Source: Scedosporium boydii
Taxonomy: Eukaryota > Ascomycota > Sordariomycetes > Microascales > Microascaceae
Reading direction: 5' to 3'
DNA: 64,000 bases
Assembly: GCA_002221725.1 (NCBI GenBank)
Contig: NJFT01000008.1
Span: forward strand, 1 to 64,000
Shown: positions 1 through 10,311 of the stretch, in pieces
Position numbering within the stretch: the first letter of the stretch is position 1
Layout of the letters: every line of letters starts with the position of its first letter
Notes under the pieces: model-generated
The model's database searches: none
Told to the model about the DNA's origin: nothing
Seen by the model: only the letters and a program-made list of their open reading frames with translations
Program-made: the position numbers and the translations under genes

Positions 1-73
1 GTGCTGTCGCGAAAAAAAAAAAAAAAGCCCCAATCTTGCGCAATCAACAATACTCTTTGATACAGCCGGCCTC

Positions 74-888
74 ATGGAATCAGAGACGTTTTCGCTGGAT
101 GAAGCTAAGCGATCCCTCCTTGAAGAGGGTTTCGCAGATATGTGCGACCTGGAAGTGGGAGAGCATGTGTGGGCGTTTGAGCGGAGAGAGTTCCCCTTCT
201 GTACGGAGGTCGGCATGGACTTTTTAATGCAACACATACTCTGTAATCCGGTAAGGAGGGGTGGAATGAATTACTCTCGAGTGTTTTTTCTAACTTATTT
301 TCAGGCCGTACAATCCCTCCGAGAATGGTTCTTCGGCGATAAGGAATGTGTTCTGATACACTGTCTGAGATACGGGCCATTTCCAGGCCATATCGAAACG
401 TTTCTAGGCGGGCGAGGTGCTTCTCGGAAGGCCCTGGTAGTAGATCTACTCGCAAAAGGATCCCGAGTTGACTACTTTACCAAGTCTCATCTCCATGCGT
501 TTCCTGCTGAGAGCGGGGCGAGGGCAACCCGCGAGATTTCTCGATCAGCACTCCAAAAGGCAGGCTGTGAAGTCTATAGCAAAGCCCTTGATACTGGCGG
601 CTCGTACGTTTCTCTTCCCATTTTATGTTTCCTGTTATATTATATTCAATCCTTCTAATATGTCCCAGAGTGGTTCTCGACGCCCGGCTTGGCCGCGAAA
701 TCCTCGAAGGGTACGCGATCACTGCAATATTTATGACAGAAGATCTCGTCTCCCGATTCAAGCTGCCACCAATGCTCCTTCCAAGCCAGCCCCTATTAAA
801 AGACAAAGTCGCTGAGATGCAGGGGCAGTGTCGAACGGTTAGATTGAATTTTGAATTTAAGGATTCCACCGAGCGTACAGACATGTAG
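74..888 (+). CDS. Unknown three-exon protein, possibly 5'-incomplete
   Basis: I do not recognise this family. Three exons join in frame: 74-250, 305-603 and 669-888, ending at TAG. Intron 1 (54 bp) has donor GTAAGG, branch CTAAC and acceptor TTCAG; it is a multiple of three with no stop, so retention would also read through. Intron 2 (65 bp) has donor GTACGT and acceptor CCCAG. The spliced product from ATG 74 is about 183 residues, mixed charge, with no signal peptide or membrane segment that I can see. Upstream of ATG 74 the frame stays open to the window edge through an A15 run, and an acceptor-like TTTGATACAG ends at about position 65, so the gene may start outside the window with 74 as an internal Met. 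The frame-consistent splice sites are the main evidence. It could also be a decaying gene. Confidence 0.45.
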
Positions 889-1625
889 CTATCACTCCTG
901 ATGAAAAGCTGAAGTCTCGTCACAGACCTCCCCGGTTTCAGATGCAGGAAAAACATTCGAATGTGTGGCTGGAGTATCCTACAAGAAGGACTACCTCGTC
1001 AATTTATGTGCTCTCAGATGGCCTAGCTCCGCGAATCCCCCTTTGGTGGAACCTCAGTCCTGTACTCAGTACACTCAAGGATGTTTAAACATACTTAGTC
1101 TTTCCGGGTTTTAATAAAGCCAGTTTGTTGAACCGCGCGAATGGCAATTCATCATTAATGTTTGAGGATTCTAGTCTTCCGTAGCCTTATTATATATAGC
1201 CTGCGGGAACATGGATCTCACAACCTTTTCAGGGCAGCGGCTGCTCGGTCACCAGGGATCTTGTAAAGAAATATCCCGGCTAATGGAGATCCCCATCTGG
1301 GCTTGTCCCAGTGGTCCAGACGGGAGGCGCCACTGTAATGGTAGGGCCTTTTAGTTTTATTAATTTAATAAATTTACTCTTTATTTTATTTTTTCCTTAT
1401 TTACGGAGAATGAGTATTCAACTCATATTAAACACTTCGATGGAGATGTAACATGGGCTGAATATATTATCATCCGGATCTCCTCTCTCTTTTCTTTTTG
1501 TAAACTCTCTGTGATCAATTGATATTTTGATCTTTCTGTCGTCCTGCCACCGGAGCGCATTCCGGAAGTCCCGCCGATCTCTCGGCCTTACGTCTCCACT
1601 AAAACTTCCCCACATCCGGAGAACC
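889..1625. other. Intergenic spacer
   Basis: No gene is supported here. The region around 1340-1410 is strongly A/T-rich (TTTTATTAATTTAATAAA-like sequence) and could hold 3'-end signals of the upstream gene. The last ~100 bases before 1626 are C/T-rich, as is common in fungal 5' leaders. Confidence 0.6.
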
Positions 1626-2858
1626 ATGCACCTCCTCCGCACTCTCCTCGCCGGCCTCACTGCCGTGGCCTCCATCCCACCCGCAGCAGCGCAACCCGAC
1701 AATGGCAACAGCAACAAACAGGCGGACAACTACGTCACTTTCAACAACAAAGTCATCTTCACCCCCTTGCGCAACTTCACGGACCCGCGCGTCCTCTACG
1801 CCCGCACTCTCGAGCTCTCTGACGGCACGCTCCTCGCCACCTGGGAGAACTACTCTCCCGAGCCCCCGACCGTCTATTTCCCCATATACGAGAGCCTCGA
1901 CCATGGGCAGACCTGGACCGAAATCTCGCGGGTCCACGATGATGTCAACGGCTGGGGTCTGAGGTACCAACCTGACCTGTTCGAGCTGCCGAGGCCCGTC
2001 GGCGAGTTCCCTGCTGGAACTATCATCTGCTCGGGGAATAGCATCCCGACGGATCTAAGCCAGACACAGATCGATGTGTATGCTAGTCTGGATAAGGGGA
2101 GGACTTGGGAGTTTGTGAGCCATGTTGCTGCTGGGGGCGTCGCTCGGCCTGTTAACGAGGAGGATCCCGTTTGGGAACCTCATATGATGTAAAAGCCCAC
2201 GTACCCTTTTGCTTTGTTTGGGTCAATAGTAATCTCTAACGCGCTGTGTAGCATGCACGAAGACACCATCATCCTCTACTACGCCGACCAACGGCCCCAA
2301 AACCACGGCCAAGTCACCTCCCACCAAACCACAGCAGACCTGCGCACCTGGACCCCGGTAACCTACGACGCCATCTACGACAACCCGGCCTCCCGCCCAG
2401 GCATGCCGTCCGTCGCTCGCCTCCCCGACGGCCGCTACTTCTACGCCTACGAATACGGCGGCGACCCCTCCTTCTCCAACTATCAATTCCCCATCCACTA
2501 CCGCATCGCCGAGGACCCCACCCAATTTCGTGACGCGCCGGATTTCCTCGTCTCTGGGAACGGTCGCCGATCACCCACCACGGGGCCTTACGTGGTTTGG
2601 ACACCCTGGGGAGGCGGCGACAACGGGACCATCATCCTTAGTGCGTATCAGGGCGAGATCTGGGCGAATCAGGCCTTGGGCGATCCTAGAGCTTGGAGGT
2701 ATTATAGTGTTGGCCAGCCGAGCGCGTATACTCGCTCGCTGAGAATCTTCAGGGATAGGCCCGAGCTGATGATCATCATTGGGGCGGGTTACTTGCCGCC
2801 TAGTGATAGTAATAGGGTTAGTCTTAGCGTTGTCGATTTGAATCAGGTCATTCGATAA
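1626..2858 (+). CDS. Secreted GH93-type exo-arabinanase (BNR-like six-bladed propeller)
   Basis: Predicted secreted glycoside hydrolase, probably releasing arabinobiose from 1,5-alpha-L-arabinan of plant pectin. Two exons, 1626-2188 and 2252-2858, give 389 residues; the 63-bp intron has donor GTAAAA and branch CTAAC before TGTAG, and the join reads WEPHMIMHEDT. An N-terminal signal peptide (MHLLRTLLAGLTAVASI, cleavage near an Ala-Gln at ~22) begins at the chosen ATG. Asp-box-like turns are visible (SLDHGQTW, SLDKGRTW), then WEP and YYADQRPQNHGQ, and YAYEYGGDPSF, all typical of GH93. Glu184 (in WEP) and Glu255 (in YEYGG) are spaced almost exactly like the acid/base and nucleophile pair reported for fungal GH93 enzymes; this assignment is inference. 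Length fits the family. It lies tail-to-tail with the kinesin gene. A GH33-like sialidase is the alternative, but the WEP/YYADQR pattern argues against it. Confidence 0.85.
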
Positions 2859-3493
2859 AAAAATAGAACGGGAGATCGTGGCCCTGCTGGCTAGAGTCTA
2901 CCCGAATATATGGAAAAGGCCGGACCAGAAAGGAAAAGAAAGGATACACATCTTCTGGTGCGTTGATGCCGGCCCCCGCGCTTGAGGCACTTTGCTTCGT
3001 AGCAGCCCAAACGGTTATCATACAAATTCCGACCCGGCATAGAAATGTAGAGTGTGTAACTAGGGGACAACATTTCGATTTCTTGAGATCCTCCGCTATC
3101 TAACCCAAGGTATCATTGAGCCAACTGGAATTGGAGCTGCGCCGCCAAACAAAGGAAAATGGGGGAAAAGAGTGAGAGGTAATGGGATGTAATAGGTCTG
3201 GATTTTATAATAGGAGATGTGAGATGGAAAATATCCTCTTCCCTCTCTGGTATAAGTGCATGACCATGACAAAGGAAAAAGAAGAAGAAGAAAAGGTGAG
3301 AAAAATAAAGATCGGTAGTGTGCCATTCTTAGGTCGTCGAATTCTTCATCACTCCAGAACTCCGCCCTCATCTTTTGGAAATAGAAAAGAAAATATTCGT
3401 CCAGCTCTCGACTTCCACTTCCTGCTTCTCTCAAGACGCTCGTACATATTCCGGATCAAAGAAAAAACAAAATCATCAGCCTTTCTTTACACT
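2859..3493. other. Convergent intergenic spacer (3' ends of two genes)
   Basis: This 635-bp region separates the stop codons of the GH93 gene and the kinesin gene. It must hold both 3' UTRs. A purine-rich run (AAAAAGAAGAAGAAG) lies at about 3275-3295. I see no coding sequence. Confidence 0.6.
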
Positions 3494-6400
3494 TTACATA
3501 TTGCTTCCCGCATCACTGCCGGGATAACCGCTCGCCTGCCCTGGCAACGGACTTACGCTTCGGCTACTCTCGCCATTCGACAAGAAGCTCTGGTCGATAC
3601 GGAATATCCAATCCATCTTGTCTCTCTCGCTCCTAGCCGCAAAGAGCCAAGTGTTGTCCGTACCATATATGGCAAACACGGCCGATTGCAGTCGTTCGCT
3701 CAATCTATGCAGACCCTGTCCCTTGGACGGACTGCCGCCGCCGGTCCCTGTCCAGATAGTCGAGATGACCCGTCCAGACGCAGTTCGCCGATGGCCGGGG
3801 ACAAACTCTGTTGTGCTGCTTTGGCTCCTCTCCATGTCGCCGTCGTGAATTGTGCCGCCTTGTAGGAGCGCGAGGATTCCCGGCTGGCTGTCAACGCGCG
3901 AATTGCGGAGGCTGACAATGGCGACTTCCTCGCCATCTGTCGCCGAGTGAATGTGCAAATACGGTCGCCTGAGCTCCACGAAGCGCTTGACCCAGCGCGT
4001 AGAGTCGCTGTTGGGCACAAGTAAATAGCCACTCTTGAGCATCTTAGGATTCCTTGGCACGCCAATGACCGTCGTGATTAGGCTGGGCGGCGGGGCGGGC
4101 TGCGAGGTGAGGCCGTCGGCCGGTGGCGCGGTGTTTTCGGGACTCAGGATTCGTCGTAAGGGGTCGGGATACTTCTGCCACAGCTTGACGCATTTGGCCA
4201 GCAGAAGCTTTTCTGTATCCGAGTAGAGAGCCTCCTCGGGGTTTCGTTGTTCCGGTTCCGTGCCCTCTTTCGGCCTTTTCTCCTCCTCCTTCTCTCCATT
4301 AGCATTCTCCCCATTCACACCGTTGGATTGAGGCTTATCGCCATTAATTTCGGCTTCTTCCGTTGCGCACGTTGCCAGCGTTTGTGATGCCTCCGGGGTG
4401 TCGATGAGTAAGTCATCGTCGCAGTACTTCGTTGGCGGAGGTTCTAAAGGCTCATCATCATCCTCTTCAGCCGCCGGTTCCTCCTCCTTCTTCGGTAGTT
4501 GGATCTTCCTTAGGAAACTTTGAACGGACGCAATCTCGGCTGCCCTCTTCTTCTTCTTACCGGCGGCAACGTGGTCGAGCACGAGGGAAACACTTCTTGG
4601 CGTCCATGATGTCAGGTGCTCTTCGCCCTTGATATAGTCGTGCTGGCTGTCCATCCTCCACAGATCACCGACGCGCTTGATGGGGGCGGGACGCATCGTT
4701 AGCGTGAAGATGCTGGGCGACGAGTGCACAACCTTGGTGGTCTGCCATAACGCTGAAAGCATCGACGTTTGGCGCACGTGTGACCTCGAAAGGATCCGGC
4801 AGAACACAGTAGATGAAAACTTCATTGGTTCAGCCAACTTGCCGGAGCTAATCTCCCATGAGATTGTCATCTGCACTTGGCTCTTCTCGGCCGTTACTCG
4901 ATCTAGGAACGGCGTATCGTGTAGACTGGAATCCCATTGGCCAAAAAGAGTGATGCTCCTCGTGCCATTCGCGTTCTCGCGGAAGATTGGCTTTGTCGAC
5001 AATCGTAAGGAAATGTCGAGCGGCGTAGAGCTTCCTTCTGACACCTTGTCGGTCGCCTTGCCGGTTTGGTCGACCAGCTGTATCTTACCCACTCGCAAAG
5101 AGACGACGTCGTCCCAGGATAGGGTATCACCAGAGCTGTGAGTGACATTGATCGCAATGCGCCGCTGGAGACCCTGGTGCAGCTGAAAGGTACCAACGTC
5201 CATATCTCCGACCTGCGTGACGTCGACAGGGACATAGTCTCCATTCTCGCTCATCTCGAGGATTTGAATGCGTGCTAGAAGGTCATGCTTTTCCTGCGTG
5301 TAGAATTGCGATTCGGCGATCCTAGCTGCCTTCGACTGTCCTTGGACCATTGGGACTGCGTCTCTCATATCATCCCAGCTTAGAAGCTTGTCAAGATGCA
5401 TAGCAGACACCCGCGCATAGACAGCAACCCGCAACATGGCAGACTCTGAACTAAACAGGGAAATACTCATGCTGTGCATGCTTTCGAACCGAATCGGACC
5501 CTCATCGAAATCCTTAATCATTTGCGTCGTCGTAATTCCATCCTCTTCCGAGAAGCCGGGGATAAAGAGTTGCGCATGGACATCGGTGCCTTCCCGCTCC
5601 GCAAAACCAATCAGCTCTTGCATGACAACGTTGAATTTGATGGTATTAGTGGGGGCGCGGGCATGCGAAGGTTCGAGCGCGAGCTTCATGATGCCGATAG
5701 CATGAGAGGTATGAGGTGAGAGCACATCCAAGGCGAAATCTTGGACCCGGCTTTCGAATACTGCTTTCAGAGGCACATCAACCTCGCCGACTAGCGTAAA
5801 CTGCGGCATGCAGGACTCCACGAATGGGTTCTCAGCTGGGAGATCCTTGGCGTATTCTGGTTGATCGAGGTACTGGTGCATCTGCCTCATCTGCCGCACC
5901 CTGTCATGCAGCTTCTCCAAGCTCCAAAGATGGACGACACTGTGCTTGTAATCAACAACACGCACGCCGATGCAGGGCTTTGGCGCCTCCGTTAGGGCAA
6001 CATCATCGGAGTCGCCGGTGAGCCCGTTGAGAACCATGTCATATGATGAGCATAAAGTATGGCCAACGTCTACAATGGTAAACTGGAACACGACATGTTC
6101 CTCAAGCTCGTTGCTCATTATTTGAGCCTCTTTGAGGATCGAAGCATGCTGAAGAACCGCTTCTGCCATGTGCACGTACCGCCGACTCCTCCACTGCGCG
6201 ACGACCTTCTTCGCGAGCTCGATTTCCTCCTCCGACAGCTTCGGGTTGGCTCTTGGTCGTTTCAGCGGATCCATCTTCTCTAGTTTCTCCTCGAACTGCT
6301 TGCGTTGGACTTCGAGCTGCCGTTGCATGTCCTCTTTTATCATCTGAAGTGCTTCTTCCATCCTAACCTTCTCCTTCTTGATCTCTTCGACTTCCACGTT

Positions 6401-8966
6401 CGCAGCTTCGGCGGATTTGAGCTGTTCTTGGAATTCTTCTCTTTGCTTGTCGAGTTGTGATTGCATCTCTTCGCGTACGTCTCTGAGTTTATCTTCAACT
6501 TCCCCTTGCTTCGGCGTTGAGGGCATTGTCAACGCGGTGTCAAGCGAGAAGTTATCAATGGTCCCGGTGGAAAGGTACTTCTCACGGAAGGCATACGAAG
6601 TGCCCGACTCCGAATCCTCTTCATTTTCCCGGCCGTTGACACGTTCCGCTCTCGCTCGCTGCACATCTTCAAATAGTGCGTTGAGCTCCTCGTCCGTCAA
6701 GCTCGCGAAATTCTGGTCCGTGCCCAAGATCGCACCGGCAGCTTCCCGTCTCGCCATTGACCAGTCCGAGTCCCTACCACTTCGGAGGAAGGGTGAAGGC
6801 GAGGCGGGTCGACTGTCTCCAAAATCGGATATAGCCTTACTATAACTTCGTTCGTGTCCGTGTCGGGGGCTGGGTATGGGAGAGGAGAGGTCCAGGTTTT
6901 GCAACTGGTTCGCTGTAAGGGATTGTCGTAAAAGGCTCTGGCCAAGTTCGGCCCGCTCGGCGCGTTCTGCCTTTGCTTCCATGGGATGGTTGAATCGGAA
7001 GATATGGAAATCGCCGAGAATAACTCGATAACCCGAATGCAGTTGCTTGGGCTCAGTAATCCGACGGCCGTTGACCATGACCGAGGCTTCCGGCTTGGGT
7101 ATGACTGTCACGGTTCCGTCCGGCCCATTCTCGAAAGCGCAGTGGTCTGGTAATATGCGGCTGCCATTCAGACGAATATTGACTTGGTGTTCGCTGTTGG
7201 CTTCCACGTTTCCGACTGTCGTTAGACCGGGCTTCAGGTTGTACACCAAACATTCGGCCAGCAAAGGATCGTCCGACAGGTTGACAAGATGGGGCATCTT
7301 CTTTGGCGTACTAAGGCCAACGAAGCCTTTTTCGATGCTGATTCCGAGTTCCTCGAGAGCGGCTTCTCGTTCTTTATGAATCGCCTCTGTTTTCGCCAGC
7401 TTCTGCTCCCAAGTCTGATTTAGGTCGGTAAGCAGCTTCTCACTCTGAGTCAACTGTTCCGCAATTTCCGCTTTGGACACCTTCTTCGATGCGCCATCGG
7501 GTGTCGTGATGGTAACGAACTGCTTATCTAGAGGCGTTCCTGGCGCGTATACTTCTTCTGGCGGTACAGCACCGGCAGCACCACCGACGCCTGCACCCGC
7601 ACCAGCACCACCACTGCCAGTACCTACGCTGCCGCCGCCGAGCTTGCTGCGCAAAAGCGCAAGTTCTTCTTTGAGTTCTCGAATCATGCGGGCATTGGCA
7701 TCCTCGTTGATAACGGCGTGATTCTTGATTCTCTTGGCGGAGTCGGCGTATCGAAGGGTACTGAGGGTTTCGTCGTAATTGATATCAGCCGGGCTGATCG
7801 CGGCAATCATGGCGGTCATACTGTTTCCTCCTAACGAGTCTTTTAACAGCCAAGTTAGGACACTATCTCGGTATGGCACTTGCCCATGCCCACCTCCCTT
7901 CCTCTTCTTGCCTGTCGATAAGTCGGCGAGCGCGGCAATCACACGACCAAGGGTGGAAAGCGATCGGTTGATCTCGGCACCTTCCTTGAGTCGCGCACCC
8001 GTGGCACCCGTAGATGTTGCTCTTTCGGAACCAGCAAGATCGACCAGACTAATCTTGGCCACCTTCTCCATCTCCATCTTTGTATCGGGATCGTATCTCT
8101 TCTGGGTGAGCATGAGCGTAAAGACGGCATGGCTTCGACTCGATGTTTCGTTCATATTCGTGGCAGCGACAGTTCTAGCCTTGTTTCCCTCGTCCATCAG
8201 ATTCTCGATTTCTTGGAAGCTACTGACGGCGAGCTTGGCCAAATCTTCGACGTAAGGACCGGTCGAAGGGTGCTCTCGAACTTTCAGGTTGCCTTTCGTC
8301 GAGGGGTTGAGCAAATCGCGCACTCGTTCGTTGTAGATTTCGAGATATGACACTTCGACCGTACAGCGTAACGACTTGTCTGATTGCATCTCTCCTATCC
8401 TTCGGAACATGTCTTGGCAAATCATGGGGATGATACCAATTTCCTTGCCGTAACCCATCATCGAATAAGACTTTCCAGAACCAGTCTGGCCGTAAGCAAA
8501 AATACAGTTGTTATAACCCTGGAAGGCATTGTCGAGCAGAGGTCTACCGAGATCATCGAAGAGGTTGGATTGCCCGGCATAGTTCGGAGCGTCGCGACTA
8601 AAGGACCAGTACGACTTATCGAATGCGAAGACTTTGGAACCGGTATCCTTGGCGCCTTTGCCCGTTCTCTCGTAATCTGGCGGCGGAGTCAGGACCGTCT
8701 GGTTGTCCTTCATTTCAACGATGCATTTTGCGTTTCGGTCCATTTCTATTTCACAGTCAGCCTTTTTTTTTTTTTTTTTTTTTTTTCCCGCGGGTATCAG
8801 CAAGTTAAAAGGAGGCCTCAGCCTGCACGAGTTTTGCGCTTCACGCGATAGCATGCCAAACGAAGTCTCCTTCGGATAGTTCCTCCTCACCTCTGCCGTT
8901 GAAAGGTCGGACACGCACGACGACCTTAATATTTCCCCCGCCGCCGGGGGCACCGCCGGGAGCCAT
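3494..8966 (-). CDS. unc104: Kinesin-3 motor, UNC104/KIF1 type (FHA and PH domains)
   Basis: Plus-end microtubule motor; fungal members move early endosomes and other vesicles. Exon 1 is 8966-8891, exon 2 is 8745-3494; the joined protein has 1775 residues. The 145-bp intron has donor GTGAGG, branch CTGAC and acceptor AATAG, and the join reads VRPFNGRE then MDRNAKC, the expected start of a kinesin-3 motor. Motor ~12-360: P-loop GQTGSGKS (~111-118), switch I NETSSRSH, switch II DLAGSE. A neck/Gly-Ala linker follows, then an FHA domain (~525-605, with ILPDHCAFEN), a coiled coil (~774-854), a KIF1-type central region (FQFTIVDVGHTLCSSYDMV; FESRVQDFALDVLSP), an acidic/basic low-complexity insert, and a C-terminal PH domain (~1592-1752) for membrane lipid binding. 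The start has a good context (CCAAGATGG). A start at 8953 would be in the wrong frame for the motor. Confidence 0.95.
8763..8786 (-). repeat. Homopolymer T24 (A24 on the sense strand) inside the kinesin intron
   Basis: The run lies in the middle of the 145-bp intron of the kinesin gene, just upstream of the CTGAC branch site. On the sense strand it is a purine tract. If read through, it would encode a false polylysine between the two motor exons. Confidence 0.9.
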
Positions 8967-10311
8967 CTTGGTTAGATTCTTCTTCCAGGACCAAGGCGGT
9001 CCTGGAAACGACTAAGGGAGTGCTCGACCAAGGCTAGTTCCTTTCGCTTGACTGTATTTTCGTCGACAAGGCGCAGCTGATATCGTGGAGGCGAGAAATT
9101 CCGGTGTTGTTTAAAGGGTTCGGCAACAGGGTTCTTGTAAATGCGGTGTCGTCTGCCTCCTATTTGTTCATGACACGACGTCTAACGCAGACTCTACCAT
9201 ACATCCTCCCGTTCCGTTCGCCGAAGCACCGGCTAAGCATATAAGACGGAGCTCGGATCTGCTCTGCTTCCGCCTGCGGAGTGGACGAAAAGAAAAAAAG
9301 GTTGTCGCGAGTCGAGGGCTCTCTCAGGATCACTCGTGGCAGACAGGAGAAGCGTTGGGGAGGGCCCAGAGCAGACGAAGGAAAATGACACCGCAAAATG
9401 ACCAGGGTCCGACTTAATGATACAACGATTCGATGATTTGGCGGCGGGGCGGTCGGGGCGGGCCAAGTCCTCGGCAGGATCGGCCGTGGATAGCGACAAC
9501 GGGTTTGGAAAATCGTATGCTTCGTTTTTATGGAATTTTTCTTTTTCGATATCGGAGCAGCACGAAATAATCGGACTAGGGATTCTAGAAATCTCGTGGG
9601 GATTTTGCCACGGGGTTCGTCGCAAAATCCCATGTGTCAACAAATTTCTTTTTGGCTCATCTGGGAAAGTGGGACGGACGAGGAACGTGAACGCGTCCGC
9701 GCTATTGCTCATGCGTTTAATACGTTGTACGGAGCAGAGGCAGATGCTACTTTGGGTTTGATTGGGTCGGAAATTGCACCCGTGGGAATGAGGAGGGGTA
9801 CGTACCTTCGAAGCAGACGAAGCAGGCATCCGCATTAATGGAACGTCATTCTTTGCACGTGACTATCATCCCGTAAAGGGCCGTTGCCAGCTGCTCAAAA
9901 CCGGGATCGTTGATTCCTTAGATGTACTTCGTATCAGAAATTAATTCATCTCGAACTTACCTCATTGCGACCTCGTCCAGAATTTATACAATTGATACCT
10001 CTCTCCTGCCTTTGAGACTATGCATGAGCTGTTTCTGACATCAGATAACGGGTCTAATTGTAGAATATTCTCCATCACCCCGGAGAACTCCACTGATTTT
10101 CCGTCGCCGTTTAAACATGCAGCTTTACGAAGTAGAATCTGAAAGATGACCTGCAACCAAACCTACTCAAATGAGACAGCCCATTTGTACCAGCACAAAG
10201 AGTGACACGGAATTGAGAAGTGTTTGTTCTTCCGGACACAAAGCGACCATCTTCTGGACAGGGTATGACTATATTATGACTGGCAGATGTACTAAATCAT
10301 ACTTGTCTACT
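8967..10311. other. Spacer between kinesin promoter and aminopeptidase 3' end
   Basis: This region holds the kinesin promoter and leader (including the hairpin at 8983-9007) and the 3' flank of the aminopeptidase gene. Open frames of up to 200 codons at 9233-9835 (-) show no family features, signal or splice logic, so I leave them out. One TACTTCGTA motif lies at 9925-9933. Confidence 0.55.
8983..9007 (-). promoter_or_regulatory. Perfect 10-bp stem-loop in the kinesin 5' leader
   Basis: TTCCAGGACC and GGTCCTGGAA form a perfect 10-bp stem with a 5-nt loop. The hairpin ends 16 nt upstream of the kinesin ATG, so it should lie in the mRNA leader. A stem this close to the start could reduce initiation. 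That role is inference. Confidence 0.5.

Noticed and set aside
8746..8953. Kinesin start at 8953 with a polylysine stretch
   Set aside because: This start is out of frame with the true motor N-terminus and reads through an intron. Start 8966 with the 8890-8746 intron gives the expected family sequence.
9233..9835. 200-codon minus-strand frame between kinesin and aminopeptidase
   Set aside because: It has biased composition (Ser/Pro/Arg), no domain, and overlaps equally long frames on the other strand. It is probably kinesin leader or promoter.
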